Shown here piece by piece: positions 1 through 8,488 of a stretch of 64,000 nt of DNA. Source of the stretch: Pseudomonadota bacterium (GTDB lineage: Bacteria > Pseudomonadota > Alphaproteobacteria > Rhizobiales > Rhizobiaceae); the NCBI GenBank assembly GCA_023451735.1, contig JAEXYH010000041.1, forward strand, positions 18,354 to 82,353, read 5' to 3'. The notes under the pieces were generated by a model, which saw only the letters and a list, made by a program, of their open reading frames with translations, made no database searches and was not told the origin of the DNA. Position 1 is the first letter of the stretch. The number at the start of each line of letters is the position of its first letter. A program made the translations under genes and the position numbers.

Positions 1-417
1 GACGATCTCCGTGAGCACAAAAGTCACGAGGACGAAGTAAACGCCCTTCAGCCGCAGGATCAGGGAGCCAAGCGGGATGGCACAGAGGGCCGGCACGGCA
101 AACGCAGATGCCGCAAGGATAAAGATATCGGTCACCCCGAGCCGCAGGCTCAGGATCGCAACCGTATATCCGCCGATCGCCATGAAAGCGGGCACGGCAA
201 AGCTCATCAGGTCGAGCCGCTGCATGATGTAGACGCCGAGCGCTGCAGTCGCCGCGATCAGGATGAGGTTGGTTTGCGAAAGTATATGAGGGTTGGAACT
301 CAAAAACGGAACCGCGAAGGACATCGCCAGGATCGCAAGCGTAATCCAGTCAGGGATGCCGAAAAACGGTTGGCGCTTATCAGTTGCGACAGGGGCAGAG
401 GAAATGAGGTTGCTCAT
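1..417 (-). CDS. livM: Branched-chain amino acid-type ABC transporter permease LivM (3' part outside window)
   Basis: Only the first 139 codons are present; the gene runs off the left edge. The visible protein begins MSNLISSAPVATDKRQPFFG and then has hydrophobic membrane segments, including a stretch reading GVYIMQRLDLMSFAVPAFMA, typical of the LivM permease that pairs with LivH in the inner membrane. Its ATG overlaps the stop codon of the upstream permease gene (ATGA arrangement at 414-417), so the two are co-transcribed and probably translationally coupled. Substrate cannot be told from this part: Liv-type systems import branched-chain amino acids, but also amides, urea and aromatic acids. 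Confidence 0.85.
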   Translation of the reverse strand, partial: MSNLISSAPVATDKRQPFFGIPDWITLAILAMSFAVPFLSSNPHILSQTNLILIAATAALGVYIMQRLDLMSFAVPAFMAIGGYTVAILSLRLGVTDIFILAASAFAVPALCAIPLGSLILRLKGVYFVLVTFVLTEIV

Positions 418-1280
418 GAGCGACGGACCTCCCGGCCGAAGAGCCCCTGGGGCCGCACGACGAGAATGACCATGACGAGGGCAAAGAGTGTGAGTGCCCC
501 TTTCGAACCGCCGAGATAGACTGCGGCATAGGCCTCGATCAAGCCGACAATGAATGCCGCAACAGTCGCGCCGGTGACACTACCAAGTCCGCCCAGGATG
601 ACGGTCAAAAAGGAATAGGCAAGCGTCGCGTCACCCACATGCGGTGCAAGCGACAGGATTGGCGTCACAAGTGCACCAGTCACGCCGGCAAGGCCGGTGG
701 CAAGAGCGAAGGCGAAGGGAAACAGTGCCTTGGTGCGCATGCCGAGAGCACTCGCCACCGCACGGTCCTCCGCCATCGCCCGCATGCCGCGGCCGATATT
801 CGTCCGATAGACGAGCCAGTAGACCAGCGCGATGGCGACAAGGCAGGCGCCGAGCACGATCATGTTGGCATAGGGAAAATACACGCCGCCCATACGCCAG
901 ACGCCGGAGACAGGGAATGAGAACTGCGGTGATTCAGCCCCGAACACCACGAGGATCGTCGTTGCCATCACAAGATAGAACCCCATGGTCACCATCAGCG
1001 TCGCCTGATGATCGTCGATCACCCTTTCGAGAACGATCGCCTCGAACAGCCAGCCAAGAATGGCCGTGGCGGCAAGTGCAACCAGCACCGCTACAGCATA
1101 GGGCAGCCCAAGTGTCGAGGTGCAGTAATAGGCGACGTAGCCGCCCATTACATAGAAGCCGCCATGGGCAAAGTTCACCACGCCGAGGATACCGAAAATC
1201 AGCGTGAACCCTAGCGCGAGCAGGGTATATTGCGACCCGAGGCTGATGCCGATCAGCCCCGTTGTGATGAAACCTTCCAT
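414..1280 (-). CDS. livH: Branched-chain amino acid-type ABC transporter permease LivH
   Basis: The 288-residue, almost wholly hydrophobic protein starts MEGFITTGLIGISLGSQYTL and has the usual LivH length and N-terminal LGFTLIFGILGVVNFAHGGF signature (residues about 24-43), the conserved segment of this inner-membrane permease family. It would form the translocation pore with LivM. An AAGGACAAG ribosome site precedes the ATG. It lies 11 bases downstream of the binding-protein gene and overlaps livM by four bases, giving the order binding protein-livH-livM. The livG/livF ATPases would be expected beyond the left edge. Confidence 0.9.
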   Translation of the reverse strand: MEGFITTGLIGISLGSQYTLLALGFTLIFGILGVVNFAHGGFYVMGGYVAYYCTSTLGLPYAVAVLVALAATAILGWLFEAIVLERVIDDHQATLMVTMGFYLVMATTILVVFGAESPQFSFPVSGVWRMGGVYFPYANMIVLGACLVAIALVYWLVYRTNIGRGMRAMAEDRAVASALGMRTKALFPFAFALATGLAGVTGALVTPILSLAPHVGDATLAYSFLTVILGGLGSVTGATVAAFIVGLIEAYAAVYLGGSKGALTLFALVMVILVVRPQGLFGREVRRS

Positions 1281-1291
1281 AATTCTTGTCC

Positions 1292-2464
1292 TTATTTTTC
1301 GCTGACCGCTTCAGCGCGCAGGTAGGGCTGCTTCTGCCCGTTCTGGACGATGCCTATGGCAAACGGGTAGGACATTTCCTGATTGATGCCGAAGAAGGAC
1401 TGGCCTATCCAATGGCCCTTGCCGATGTTCGCGTCCTCTACCGGAAGCGCGCGCATGGCATCGGCAATCTTCTGGGTGTCGTCGACGGTTCCGGCCGAAG
1501 CGACGGCCTTGATCATCATGCGTGCGGCAAACGTCCAGCGGAAGAAATCGCTGTTTTCCGGCCGAGGTGATCCCATCAGCTTCTGGTATTTTTCCTCCAG
1601 AGCCTTCATGTTCTCATCCATGTAGATCGGCTCGTACCAGAGAAAATCTTTCAGCACATCTACGCCACCGGCAACGCGTGCGATCTCATCAAAGCCCGGA
1701 CCTCCGAGGCGGAAAATCGGACCTTCGAATCCCGCCTGGCGCAACTGCTTCACGATGATGCCAGCATCGCCCGCAGGCGATGACGCGAGATCGAGTGCCC
1801 CGGGATTGGAATTCATCACCCGGGTGACGATCGGCGCAAAATTGGTCGTCCCGCGCTGATAATATTCCTGGGTGACCTGGATACCTTTTTCCTTGAAAAT
1901 GTCGCCGTTCACCCCGGCCACATCCGTGCCGCCCTGGTCGTTCGGCGCCACGATCGCCACACTTTCAAACTTGAAACGTTCGCGGCCTGCATCAATGATC
2001 GGCCCCGCCCAGCCGGAAGGCCCCGGCCCGATATGGAAGACACTCGGCCATTGCGGACCGATCGAGTTCTTGGCGAAACTGTTAACCATCGCAACCATGC
2101 GATTGCGGGTCGCTACCGGCTTCAGGCCAGTCACTTCCGGCGAACCTACGCCGCCGACGATTACCTTGATGCCCTGCGCTGCGAGTTGGCTCATCGCAGA
2201 GGCCGCGCCCTCGGCCGTGTATTTCGAATCGATCACGCTCGTGCTGACGGTGCAGGCTTCGCCATCAATGACGATAAGTTTTTCCTCGGTCGCCTCCTTT
2301 GCCGCGAACTCGACTGCGCCACGTAGCGCGATGCCCCACTGGGCGGCCGGTCCGGACAGGACCGAAGGCGATCCAATCTTCAACTCGCAGGCCGACGAAG
2401 CGCCGACCAGAACCAGAGAAATAAAAGCAGTCCCGCCCAAAAGGCGGCCCAGGCGCAATGACAT
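1292..2464 (-). CDS. Periplasmic substrate-binding protein of a Liv-type ABC transporter
   Basis: A 390-residue type I periplasmic binding protein. I place the start at 2464 and not at the longer frame opening at 2578: a strong GGGAGGAG site sits just upstream, and the protein then starts MSLRLGRLLGG with a normal signal peptide ending near SSACELKIG. The mature part has the LivK-like beginning LKIGSPSVLSGPAAQWG and the segment VKVIVGGVG/SPEVTGLKPVA-like core. It captures the substrate in the periplasm for the downstream LivH/LivM. The family also includes amide and urea binders, so leucine/isoleucine/valine specificity is not proven. The long AT-rich region upstream should hold the operon promoter. 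Confidence 0.85.
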   Translation of the reverse strand: MSLRLGRLLGGTAFISLVLVGASSACELKIGSPSVLSGPAAQWGIALRGAVEFAAKEATEEKLIVIDGEACTVSTSVIDSKYTAEGAASAMSQLAAQGIKVIVGGVGSPEVTGLKPVATRNRMVAMVNSFAKNSIGPQWPSVFHIGPGPSGWAGPIIDAGRERFKFESVAIVAPNDQGGTDVAGVNGDIFKEKGIQVTQEYYQRGTTNFAPIVTRVMNSNPGALDLASSPAGDAGIIVKQLRQAGFEGPIFRLGGPGFDEIARVAGGVDVLKDFLWYEPIYMDENMKALEEKYQKLMGSPRPENSDFFRWTFAARMMIKAVASAGTVDDTQKIADAMRALPVEDANIGKGHWIGQSFFGINQEMSYPFAIGIVQNGQKQPYLRAEAVSEK

Positions 2465-3135
2465 TGTCGATCTCCTCCCAAAGACGGCAAGCGCGCAAAT
2501 CTTCACTCTCATGACGACGGCGACTACTCCCAAGTCGCCGTCATTTTGCGCTCGCAAGACAGACAATAACCGTGACAAGAACGAACGTCAATAAAACGTT
2601 TCATCAAAATCACATCAATCTGAAATATACGACAAAAATACTATTTAACTATTTAAATTCAAAAATTTAGCATGGTTTTTGTGCGACACGGCAATCATAA
2701 AATTTCGCACATGCAGCACAATATGTGCGACGCAAAATAATTATTATTGAAACGTTCCATCGCGACCTTGACTTCTTACAACCCGAAAAGGGGTTGGAAA
2801 AAATGCCAGTCGCGAAGGCCGCTCCACACCATATAAAATTCCGCAACCGAACCGCCGGTCCACGCAGACCGTCGATCCACAGATGAAGACAACGTGGTCA
2901 ATATCTGAAGCTCTCGAAGGGGCTCGAACCCGGACCCTCGCAATTCACTGATTGTTGTGATGCCCTAACGGCTGCTTCACCGACAATATTCCGAGACGAG
3001 ACTTCGGGCGCCTCTCTTCGGTTGTGCGATGGCTTGGTTTGAAAGCCATTCCACCAACAGCCACTGCCTTACACTGCCCGGATCAAACCGATTAATGATC
3101 AGCCCGAGAATGATTGCGGGATGGACGACCCAACG
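2465..3135. other. Intergenic region: AT-rich promoter zone and doubtful tRNA-like element
   Basis: No convincing gene. From about 2590 to 2760 the sequence is markedly AT-rich compared with the surroundings and probably holds the promoter of the leftward liv operon. On the minus strand, about 2990 to 2908, there is a stretch with a tRNA-like GGTTCGAGCCC T-loop and five bases (TCTCG/CGAGA) that can pair as an acceptor stem. However, the lower T-stem pairs poorly and I find no credible anticodon arm. It could be a decayed tRNA, an integration scar, or chance. Confidence 0.3.
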
Positions 3136-3345
3136 CTATTTCGCGGGAAAAGGCTGGATTTCAGCTGACCAATAATACTTGGCGGTGTTTTGTCTGTTGC
3201 GGATGATCTGGCAGGCGGTTTCTGGGTCCCTACCTGCAAAGGTATCCGGGTCGGCACCGCACGTGAGACAATACATTCGCCGATAAACAACTGCCGCGAA
3301 ATACCGCAGCGCTAGCGCAGCATCGTTCAATTCGTTGGCAGTCAA
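3136..3345 (-). CDS. Small hypothetical protein sharing a domain with its upstream neighbour
   Basis: I do not recognise the family. The 69-residue frame opens with TTG and has only a weak ribosome site, so on its own it would be doubtful. Residues about 14-60 nevertheless resemble residues about 45-95 of the 188-residue protein encoded just upstream: both have YF, V, R, then CGAD, T, G, DPE, A, I, A and W in register. The gene starts 28 bases after the end of that neighbour. It could be a shortened duplicate or the remnant of a longer paralogue. Confidence 0.4.
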   Translation of the reverse strand: MTANELNDAALALRYFAAVVYRRMYCLTCGADPDTFAGRDPETACQIIRNRQNTAKYYWSAEIQPFPAK

Positions 3346-3373
3346 TTGATCTTGGATACCTGACCCACTGGCG

Positions 3374-3940
3374 TTACCTCAAGGGCGCGGCGGTGAGGAG
3401 TGACAGATAGGCTTTTGCTTTCTCAGTAAATTCTCGGTCAGTGTCTGATGGGTAGTCAATGGCTGCATGGCGGGCATCGATCGCGGCTTCGAGGCGTTCT
3501 TCGATGTGCGGATCCGATACGCGCACATGATCGACAAGAGCGCGGATGACCGTCTTCAACGCGAGATTTTTTGCGGAAAGTGCCAGTTGCTGTGCTTCGC
3601 TGATGTCTCTTTCGATATCCTCCGGCCGCTCATTTTTCTTCCGAATTGCCGCCGCACTACCTCGTTCCTTTTCCCAGTGACGCGCTACATTGCGACCCAT
3701 ATAGAGAATCCTCCATGCAGCCTCCGGGTCGCCGCCCCTGTTCGTCTCCAGATCGGCCCCACAGAGCCGCAGGAACAAATTTCGCATCATAACGTCGGTA
3801 AAGTATTCATGCGGCGACATGCGTGATCCCAGCGATCGTAGCTCGGCTCCCGCGGTCTCGGCGGCATGCTCGATTGCGGCATCGACAGCAGCTTGAAGGG
3901 TCTGTTCCACCTGTTGGAATACATAGGTGCTCTTCTGCAT
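3374..3940 (-). CDS. Hypothetical protein with CGAD/GDPE segment
   Basis: The 188-residue soluble protein is preceded by a clear AAGGAG site, so it is very likely translated. I cannot assign a family. It looks mainly helical and charged, with an N-terminal region rich in alanine and glutamate (residues 10-35), a central segment LRLCGADLETNRGGDPEAAW, and a basic stretch near ERGSAAAIRKKNERPEDIER that could be a helix or coiled coil. No signal peptide or membrane segment. The small downstream gene repeats the central segment. No neighbour suggests a pathway. Confidence 0.65.
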   Translation of the reverse strand: MQKSTYVFQQVEQTLQAAVDAAIEHAAETAGAELRSLGSRMSPHEYFTDVMMRNLFLRLCGADLETNRGGDPEAAWRILYMGRNVARHWEKERGSAAAIRKKNERPEDIERDISEAQQLALSAKNLALKTVIRALVDHVRVSDPHIEERLEAAIDARHAAIDYPSDTDREFTEKAKAYLSLLTAAPLR

Positions 3941-3986
3941 AACACTCCTTTCCGCCGGCTCTATCTCGCTGGTTGGCAGAATTTAC

Positions 3987-4274
3987 TCATTTATTCAAAA
4001 CATCCTGCCATTCCAGATGGCGTTCGATCTGCGCTTTCGCAAATGGACAAAGCGGGATGATCCTGATGCCTTCGCGCCGGGCATCCTCTACCGCCTGGCG
4101 GACCAATTGCTCGCCAATTTTTCGGCCGCGCAATACGGCAGGAATATCCGTGTGGTCGATGATGATCAACCTTTGCCCCGCTCGACTGTAAGTCATTTCG
4201 GCCTCGGCCCCATCAATTACGATCCGGTAGCGCCCCTTGGACACGCCATCTTCCCGTTCAACGACTTCGCTCAA
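3987..4274 (-). CDS. Small GNAT-type N-acetyltransferase (YjdJ-like)
   Basis: The 95-residue protein matches the short, stand-alone GCN5-related acetyltransferase group: YRIVIDGAEAEMTY strands, then HTDIPAVLRGRKIGEQLVRQAVEDARREGIRIIPLCPFAKAQIERH split across the core. The RGRKIGEQLV part is the acetyl-CoA pyrophosphate-binding loop (R/Q-x-x-G-x-G/A pattern), and PLCPFA is the characteristic C-terminal strand of this subgroup. The start is TTG at 4274, chosen because GGAGG lies seven bases upstream; the nearby ATG is in another frame. The substrate is unknown. It sits 75 bases downstream of the pirin gene on the same strand. Confidence 0.8.
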   Translation of the reverse strand: MSEVVEREDGVSKGRYRIVIDGAEAEMTYSRAGQRLIIIDHTDIPAVLRGRKIGEQLVRQAVEDARREGIRIIPLCPFAKAQIERHLEWQDVLNK

Positions 4275-4349
4275 CGCATTTCCTCCGTATCAATCCTGTG
4301 TCTGATGTGTCCTCGGATGACCTTCCCCATCCAAGCCGACCAGCAAAAA

Positions 4350-5285
4350 TTATTCAGGCAAGGGGATGTGCTCATCCCTGTCGCCGGTCGGGAGATCGAA
4401 ACGACCCTCACCCCAGTTTTCAGCCTGCCACTCGGCCTTGGCCTCCTCGATGCGCTCCTTCGAAGAGGCGACGAAATTCCACCAGATGTAGCGTGGTCCC
4501 GAAAGTGTGGCACCGCCCAGCGCCATCAGCCTGGCACCTTGGCCACCGGCGGTGACCGTGATCCTGTCGCCGGGACGGAACACCATCATCTGCGGTGCCT
4601 CGAAGTCCTGGCCTGCAATAGAGATCGAACCCTCGACGATATAGATACCACGATCCTCGTGATCGTCCGGAAGGGGTAACCGAGCGCCTGCCTCCAGCGC
4701 GACATCGGCGTAGAAAGTGTCGGAAAACATCGTTGCGGGAGCGTCTTTGCCGTAGGCGTTTCCCAGGATGAGCCGCACCTTGACACCGTGGTCCTCGATT
4801 ATTGGAAGCGCATTCTTACCGTGATGCTCGAACATCGGCGCCATGTCTTCATGACTGTCGGGAAGCGCGACCCAAGTCTGTATTCCCAACAGGCTTTGTG
4901 GCCCGCTACGGCCCGCCGCTGTTGTGCGCTCGGAGTGCGAAACACCCCGCCCCGCGACCATCCAGTTGAGCTCGCCGGGGCGGATTATCTGGTCGGCCCC
5001 GGTACTGTCGCGGTGATGGAAGTCGCCGCGATAGAGGTAGGTGACGGTGCCAAGACCAATATGCGGATGCGGCCGCACATCAATGCCCTGTCCAGTCAGG
5101 AACTCGGCAGGCCCGACCTGATCGAAGAAGATGAACGGCCCTACCATCTGGCGCTTCGGCGCAGGCAACGCGCGACGTACTTCGAAGCCACCGAGGTCGC
5201 GCGAACGGGGAATGATAAGAGTGTCGATCGCGTCCAGACCGACTTCTTCGGGGCAGGCCGGCGCAATGGCGGGGTTCCAACTCAT
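4350..5285 (-). CDS. Pirin family bicupin protein
   Basis: A 311-residue pirin-like protein. The N-terminal cupin shows the metal-site pattern RPHPHIGLGTVTYLY (two histidines) followed about 40 residues later by GRGVSHSER (His and Glu), the four ligands of the pirin iron site. The C-terminal cupin ends with RYIWWNFVASSKERIEEA, the usual pirin tail. I use the ATG at 5285, which has AGAGGAGAAG upstream, and not the longer frame opening at 5471. Bacterial pirins are iron proteins, some with quercetinase activity and others acting as redox-sensing partners; the role here is unknown. It lies downstream of a LysR gene in a group of redox enzymes. Confidence 0.85.
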   Translation of the reverse strand: MSWNPAIAPACPEEVGLDAIDTLIIPRSRDLGGFEVRRALPAPKRQMVGPFIFFDQVGPAEFLTGQGIDVRPHPHIGLGTVTYLYRGDFHHRDSTGADQIIRPGELNWMVAGRGVSHSERTTAAGRSGPQSLLGIQTWVALPDSHEDMAPMFEHHGKNALPIIEDHGVKVRLILGNAYGKDAPATMFSDTFYADVALEAGARLPLPDDHEDRGIYIVEGSISIAGQDFEAPQMMVFRPGDRITVTAGGQGARLMALGGATLSGPRYIWWNFVASSKERIEEAKAEWQAENWGEGRFDLPTGDRDEHIPLPE

Positions 5286-5439
5286 GCATCTTCTCCTCTT
5301 CACTGTGCAAAGTAAGCGCCGCTGGGCGGCATTCCGGTCGGCAAAAGCCGTAGCCTTAACTAGAAAGCTTCGGCACCCGCGGCTAGCTGCGGGGAACGAT
5401 ACGCTGTGTTGCGGCAAACGGAACGTGCTGTTCGCGGCA

Positions 5440-6330
5440 TCAACTCCCTGCACCCCATAGACGCGCGTCATTCTCGAAGGATTCGATCAGAAACTCCGAA
5501 AGAACCCGCACTTTTCGAGATGGATGCGGGCTGGGGGCGCGTACGACGTAAACTCCACCGACGGGTAGCGGAAAGCGGGTCATGATCGGAACGAGATCTC
5601 CTGAGGCGAGATAATCACGGGTGACACAATCGGGGAGCCAGGCGATGCCAAGCCCCTCAGCAGCTGCACCCGCAAGCGCCATGCCATTGTCGGTCCTGAA
5701 GCGACCCTGCGGCTGCACGGTTATGATCCTCTCACCATCCATGAATCGCCAGGTCTCCGCGCCAACCAAAGCCTGGTGTGATGTGATGTCTTCCGGCGTC
5801 TCAGGTGAGCCATGCAATCTTATATAGTCCGGGCTCGCCACCAGCTTGCCATGGATCTGGCCGACGCGTTTTGCGATCAGATTCGAATCGCGAAGGGCGC
5901 CGACACGGATCGCACAATCGAACCCGTCGACGATCAGGTCGGCGAACCGGTCGCTGTAGTCGGCTTGGATCTGAAGCTGCGGGTGGTGGCGCGCCATTTT
6001 GGCCAGAACCGGTGCGAAATGTACCGGACCCGATGTCAGCGGAACGGCAACCCGGAAACGTCCACGGAGATCACCTTCCGGCAGGACTGCCTCGCGCGCA
6101 ATGTCGATTTCGGCACAAACCTTGGCTGCATGATCGCGAAACAGGACACCGGCTTCCGTCAGTCCGGCTCCTCGTGTCGTTCGTGCGAGAAGCTGGGTAC
6201 CGAGCGCAGCTTCGATCCTGGTTAGGCCGCGGCTGACCATCGACTTGGAGACCCCCAGTCGGCGCGCGGCCGAGGTAATCCCCCCTGAATCGGCGACCTC
6301 CACAAATATCCGCAGATCTTCGATGTCCAT
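5440..6330 (-). CDS. LysR family transcriptional regulator (paralogue 1)
   Basis: A 296-residue LysR-type activator/repressor. The N-terminal winged helix reads MDIEDLRIFVEVADSGGITS with the recognition helix near RRLGVSKSMVSRGLTRIE, and an effector-binding domain follows from about residue 90. The ATG at 6330 has GGAGG upstream; the frame extending to 6396 is not needed. It is strikingly similar along its whole length to the LysR gene at 8489-9382, so the two arose by duplication. It sits 37 bases downstream of the luciferase-like oxidoreductase gene on the same strand, so it may be co-transcribed with it and control it or the pirin gene. Confidence 0.88.
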   Translation of the reverse strand: MDIEDLRIFVEVADSGGITSAARRLGVSKSMVSRGLTRIEAALGTQLLARTTRGAGLTEAGVLFRDHAAKVCAEIDIAREAVLPEGDLRGRFRVAVPLTSGPVHFAPVLAKMARHHPQLQIQADYSDRFADLIVDGFDCAIRVGALRDSNLIAKRVGQIHGKLVASPDYIRLHGSPETPEDITSHQALVGAETWRFMDGERIITVQPQGRFRTDNGMALAGAAAEGLGIAWLPDCVTRDYLASGDLVPIMTRFPLPVGGVYVVRAPSPHPSRKVRVLSEFLIESFENDARLWGAGS

Positions 6331-6367
6331 GTGGCATGCCTCCGTTGCGAAACGGTCGATACCCGTC

Positions 6368-7399
6368 CTATCGCGTCGCCTTGATGATCGGCGCAACCTC
6401 GGCGCCCAGAAGCTCGATCGACTGCTTCATCGCTTCCGTCTCGAGCGACGCGGTACTCATTTGAAAGGTGATGCGCGAAAGACCGCCAAGTGTTTCGCTC
6501 GCCTGCAGCATCTTGGCCGCAACAGACTTTGGATCACCAACCAGGAATGCACCGCCGGGACCCGCCATAATCTCGAACTGCTGGCGCGTTGGTGGCGACC
6601 AGCCGCGCTCACGACCAATCTTCGTCGTCAGATGCGCCCATCCGGGGAAGAAGGCATCCTTCGCTGCCATGTCGGTTTCGGCGACGAACCCCATTGCATG
6701 CATTCCGACCTTGAGCGTCTCCGGCCGGTGCCCGGCACGCAGGCCACTTTCGCGATAGAGATCGACAAGTGGCCGGAACCGTTCGAAATTGCCGCCGATG
6801 ATCGCGACCATCAAAGGGAGGCCGAGTGCACCGGCGCGAGCGAAGGATTCCGGCGAACCGCCAACGCCGATCCAGACCGGAAGCCGCGGTTGATGTGGAC
6901 GCGGAAAGACGCCTTGCTCTTTGAGTGGCGGCCGGAAGCGGCCTTCCCAAGTGATATTGGTCGATTTACCGAGCTCGAGAAACAGGTCGAGCTTTTCGGC
7001 GAAGAGCTCATCATAGTGACGCGTATCCAGGCCGAATAGCGGGTAGGCCTCGACGAAGGATCCGCGGCCGACCACGAGTTCGGCACGACCTTTGGAAATC
7101 AGGTCGAGGGTCGCAAATTCCTGGAACACCCTAACCGGATCGGCGGCGCTCAGAACCGTTACCGCGCTCGTTAACCGGATACGGGCAGTGCGGGCCGCGG
7201 CCGCGGCCAGAATGACAGTCGGGGCGGAATCGAGAAACTCACCCCGGTGATGCTCGCCGATACCGAAAACATCGAGTCCGACGCGATCCGCGACCACGAC
7301 CTCCTCGATGAGCTCGGCCATGCGGTCGGTCGGCGACGGACGCTTTCCCGTCGCCGGATCAGGAAGGATGGCTGCAAAACTGTCGATACCGATTTCCAT
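6368..7399 (-). CDS. LLM class flavin-dependent oxidoreductase
   Basis: A 343-residue member of the bacterial luciferase-like monooxygenase superfamily, which use reduced flavin to oxidise small organic substrates. Seen: the N-terminal beta strand MEIGIDSFA, GLDVFGIGEHHRGEFLDSAPTVILAAAAA (the EHH motif of this family), the TSAVTVLSAADPVRVFQEFATLD core and GRAELVVGRGSF, plus PVWIGVGGSPESFARAG near residue 190. The ATG at 7399 has AAGGA upstream. The substrate is unknown. The gene shares its strand with the following LysR and pirin genes and with the isochorismatase-like gene 270 bases upstream. Confidence 0.87.
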   Translation of the reverse strand: MEIGIDSFAAILPDPATGKRPSPTDRMAELIEEVVVADRVGLDVFGIGEHHRGEFLDSAPTVILAAAAARTARIRLTSAVTVLSAADPVRVFQEFATLDLISKGRAELVVGRGSFVEAYPLFGLDTRHYDELFAEKLDLFLELGKSTNITWEGRFRPPLKEQGVFPRPHQPRLPVWIGVGGSPESFARAGALGLPLMVAIIGGNFERFRPLVDLYRESGLRAGHRPETLKVGMHAMGFVAETDMAAKDAFFPGWAHLTTKIGRERGWSPPTRQQFEIMAGPGGAFLVGDPKSVAAKMLQASETLGGLSRITFQMSTASLETEAMKQSIELLGAEVAPIIKATR

Positions 7400-7672
7400 A
7401 GTGGTCCTTATCGCTGGTTGATCAGTTGGACTGGATCTGTTGCGCACCAGGTCGCTTTGCCGCCGCTGCACATTCAGGTGATACCGGCGACACATCCCAG
7501 AAGCGACGCGTTACCCCCAGGCTGCGCAGCGCCCAGTCTTCTTGCAGGACGGTATCTTGCCTAGACTTTCGACGAGTGGCTGCAGGCATCGAAAAGCTTA
7601 AGAGGGATGACAAGACACCAAATGAGCCCGTATCACAGGCAGTGTCCGAGCCCCATCATCCCTGCTCCCTTT

Positions 7673-8335
7673 TTAGAGACCCGCTTGGGAAACCGCCTGT
7701 ACCGGCGTGTTGAGGAGCTGCTGCTCCCAAAGATAGGCGATGCCGCTGCCACCGGCATGCTCGATGATGACGTCCGTCAGCGCACCCGCAGTCTCTTCAC
7801 GGGCCCAATCGCGCTGCCATTCGGCAGCGATCGCAAGCCAGGTCATCATGTTGATGCCGGCTCCCATCATTCGCTGAATAGCGACCTGGTGCGCTTCAAC
7901 CGACGTCCCACCCGATGCGTCAGTAATCACTGTAACGTCCCAGCCCTCGCCGGCGGCCTGGATTGCCGGCATTGCCACACAGACTTCGGTCCACAGGCCG
8001 GCAATGATGAGCTGCTTGCGGCCGGTGGATTTCACCACGTCCACCACCTTCTGGTCCTGCCAGGTGTTGATGAATGTGCGGTCGATCACTTCCTGTCCTG
8101 GGAACACATCGGTGAGGTGCTTGAAGAGCAGACCGCCCCGACCGGCGATCACGCTTGTCAGGATAGTGGGGATGTTGAAAACCTTTGCAGCTTTCGCAAG
8201 CGCCGTCGTGTTGTTGACGACGGCCTGCGGATCGTGGCTGTTCACGTTTGCAAGTTGATAGGGCTGATGGTCGATCAGAACGAGGACGGAGTCTTCGGGA
8301 CGAAGAAGTGAGTCAAGGCCGTTACGAAAGGTCAT
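7673..8335 (-). CDS. Isochorismatase-like cysteine hydrolase (YcaC-related)
   Basis: A 220-residue protein of the isochorismatase-like hydrolase fold. DSVLVLIDHQPYQL carries the catalytic Asp near residue 22, and LIIAGLWTEVCVAMPAIQAA carries the nucleophilic Cys near residue 118. The sequence GRGGLLFKHLTDVFPGQEVIDRT between them fits the YcaC group, octameric hydrolases of unresolved substrate. It is cytoplasmic, with no signal peptide. It is divergent from the LysR gene that starts at 8489, with 153 bases between them, the classic arrangement of a LysR regulator and its target. Confidence 0.85.
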   Translation of the reverse strand: MTFRNGLDSLLRPEDSVLVLIDHQPYQLANVNSHDPQAVVNNTTALAKAAKVFNIPTILTSVIAGRGGLLFKHLTDVFPGQEVIDRTFINTWQDQKVVDVVKSTGRKQLIIAGLWTEVCVAMPAIQAAGEGWDVTVITDASGGTSVEAHQVAIQRMMGAGINMMTWLAIAAEWQRDWAREETAGALTDVIIEHAGGSGIAYLWEQQLLNTPVQAVSQAGL

Positions 8336-8488
8336 ATATAAATCCTAGGTTGGCGGTTGATTGAGACACGTTGCTGGAGGGAACGAACGCCCTCCGAAGC
8401 CCCGTCTGCGATAGGACCTTGTCATTCCCGATTTCGATGCGGTAGTCATCGTTTGTGCCGAACAGTGTCGCGAAACGGGGAACGCAGT

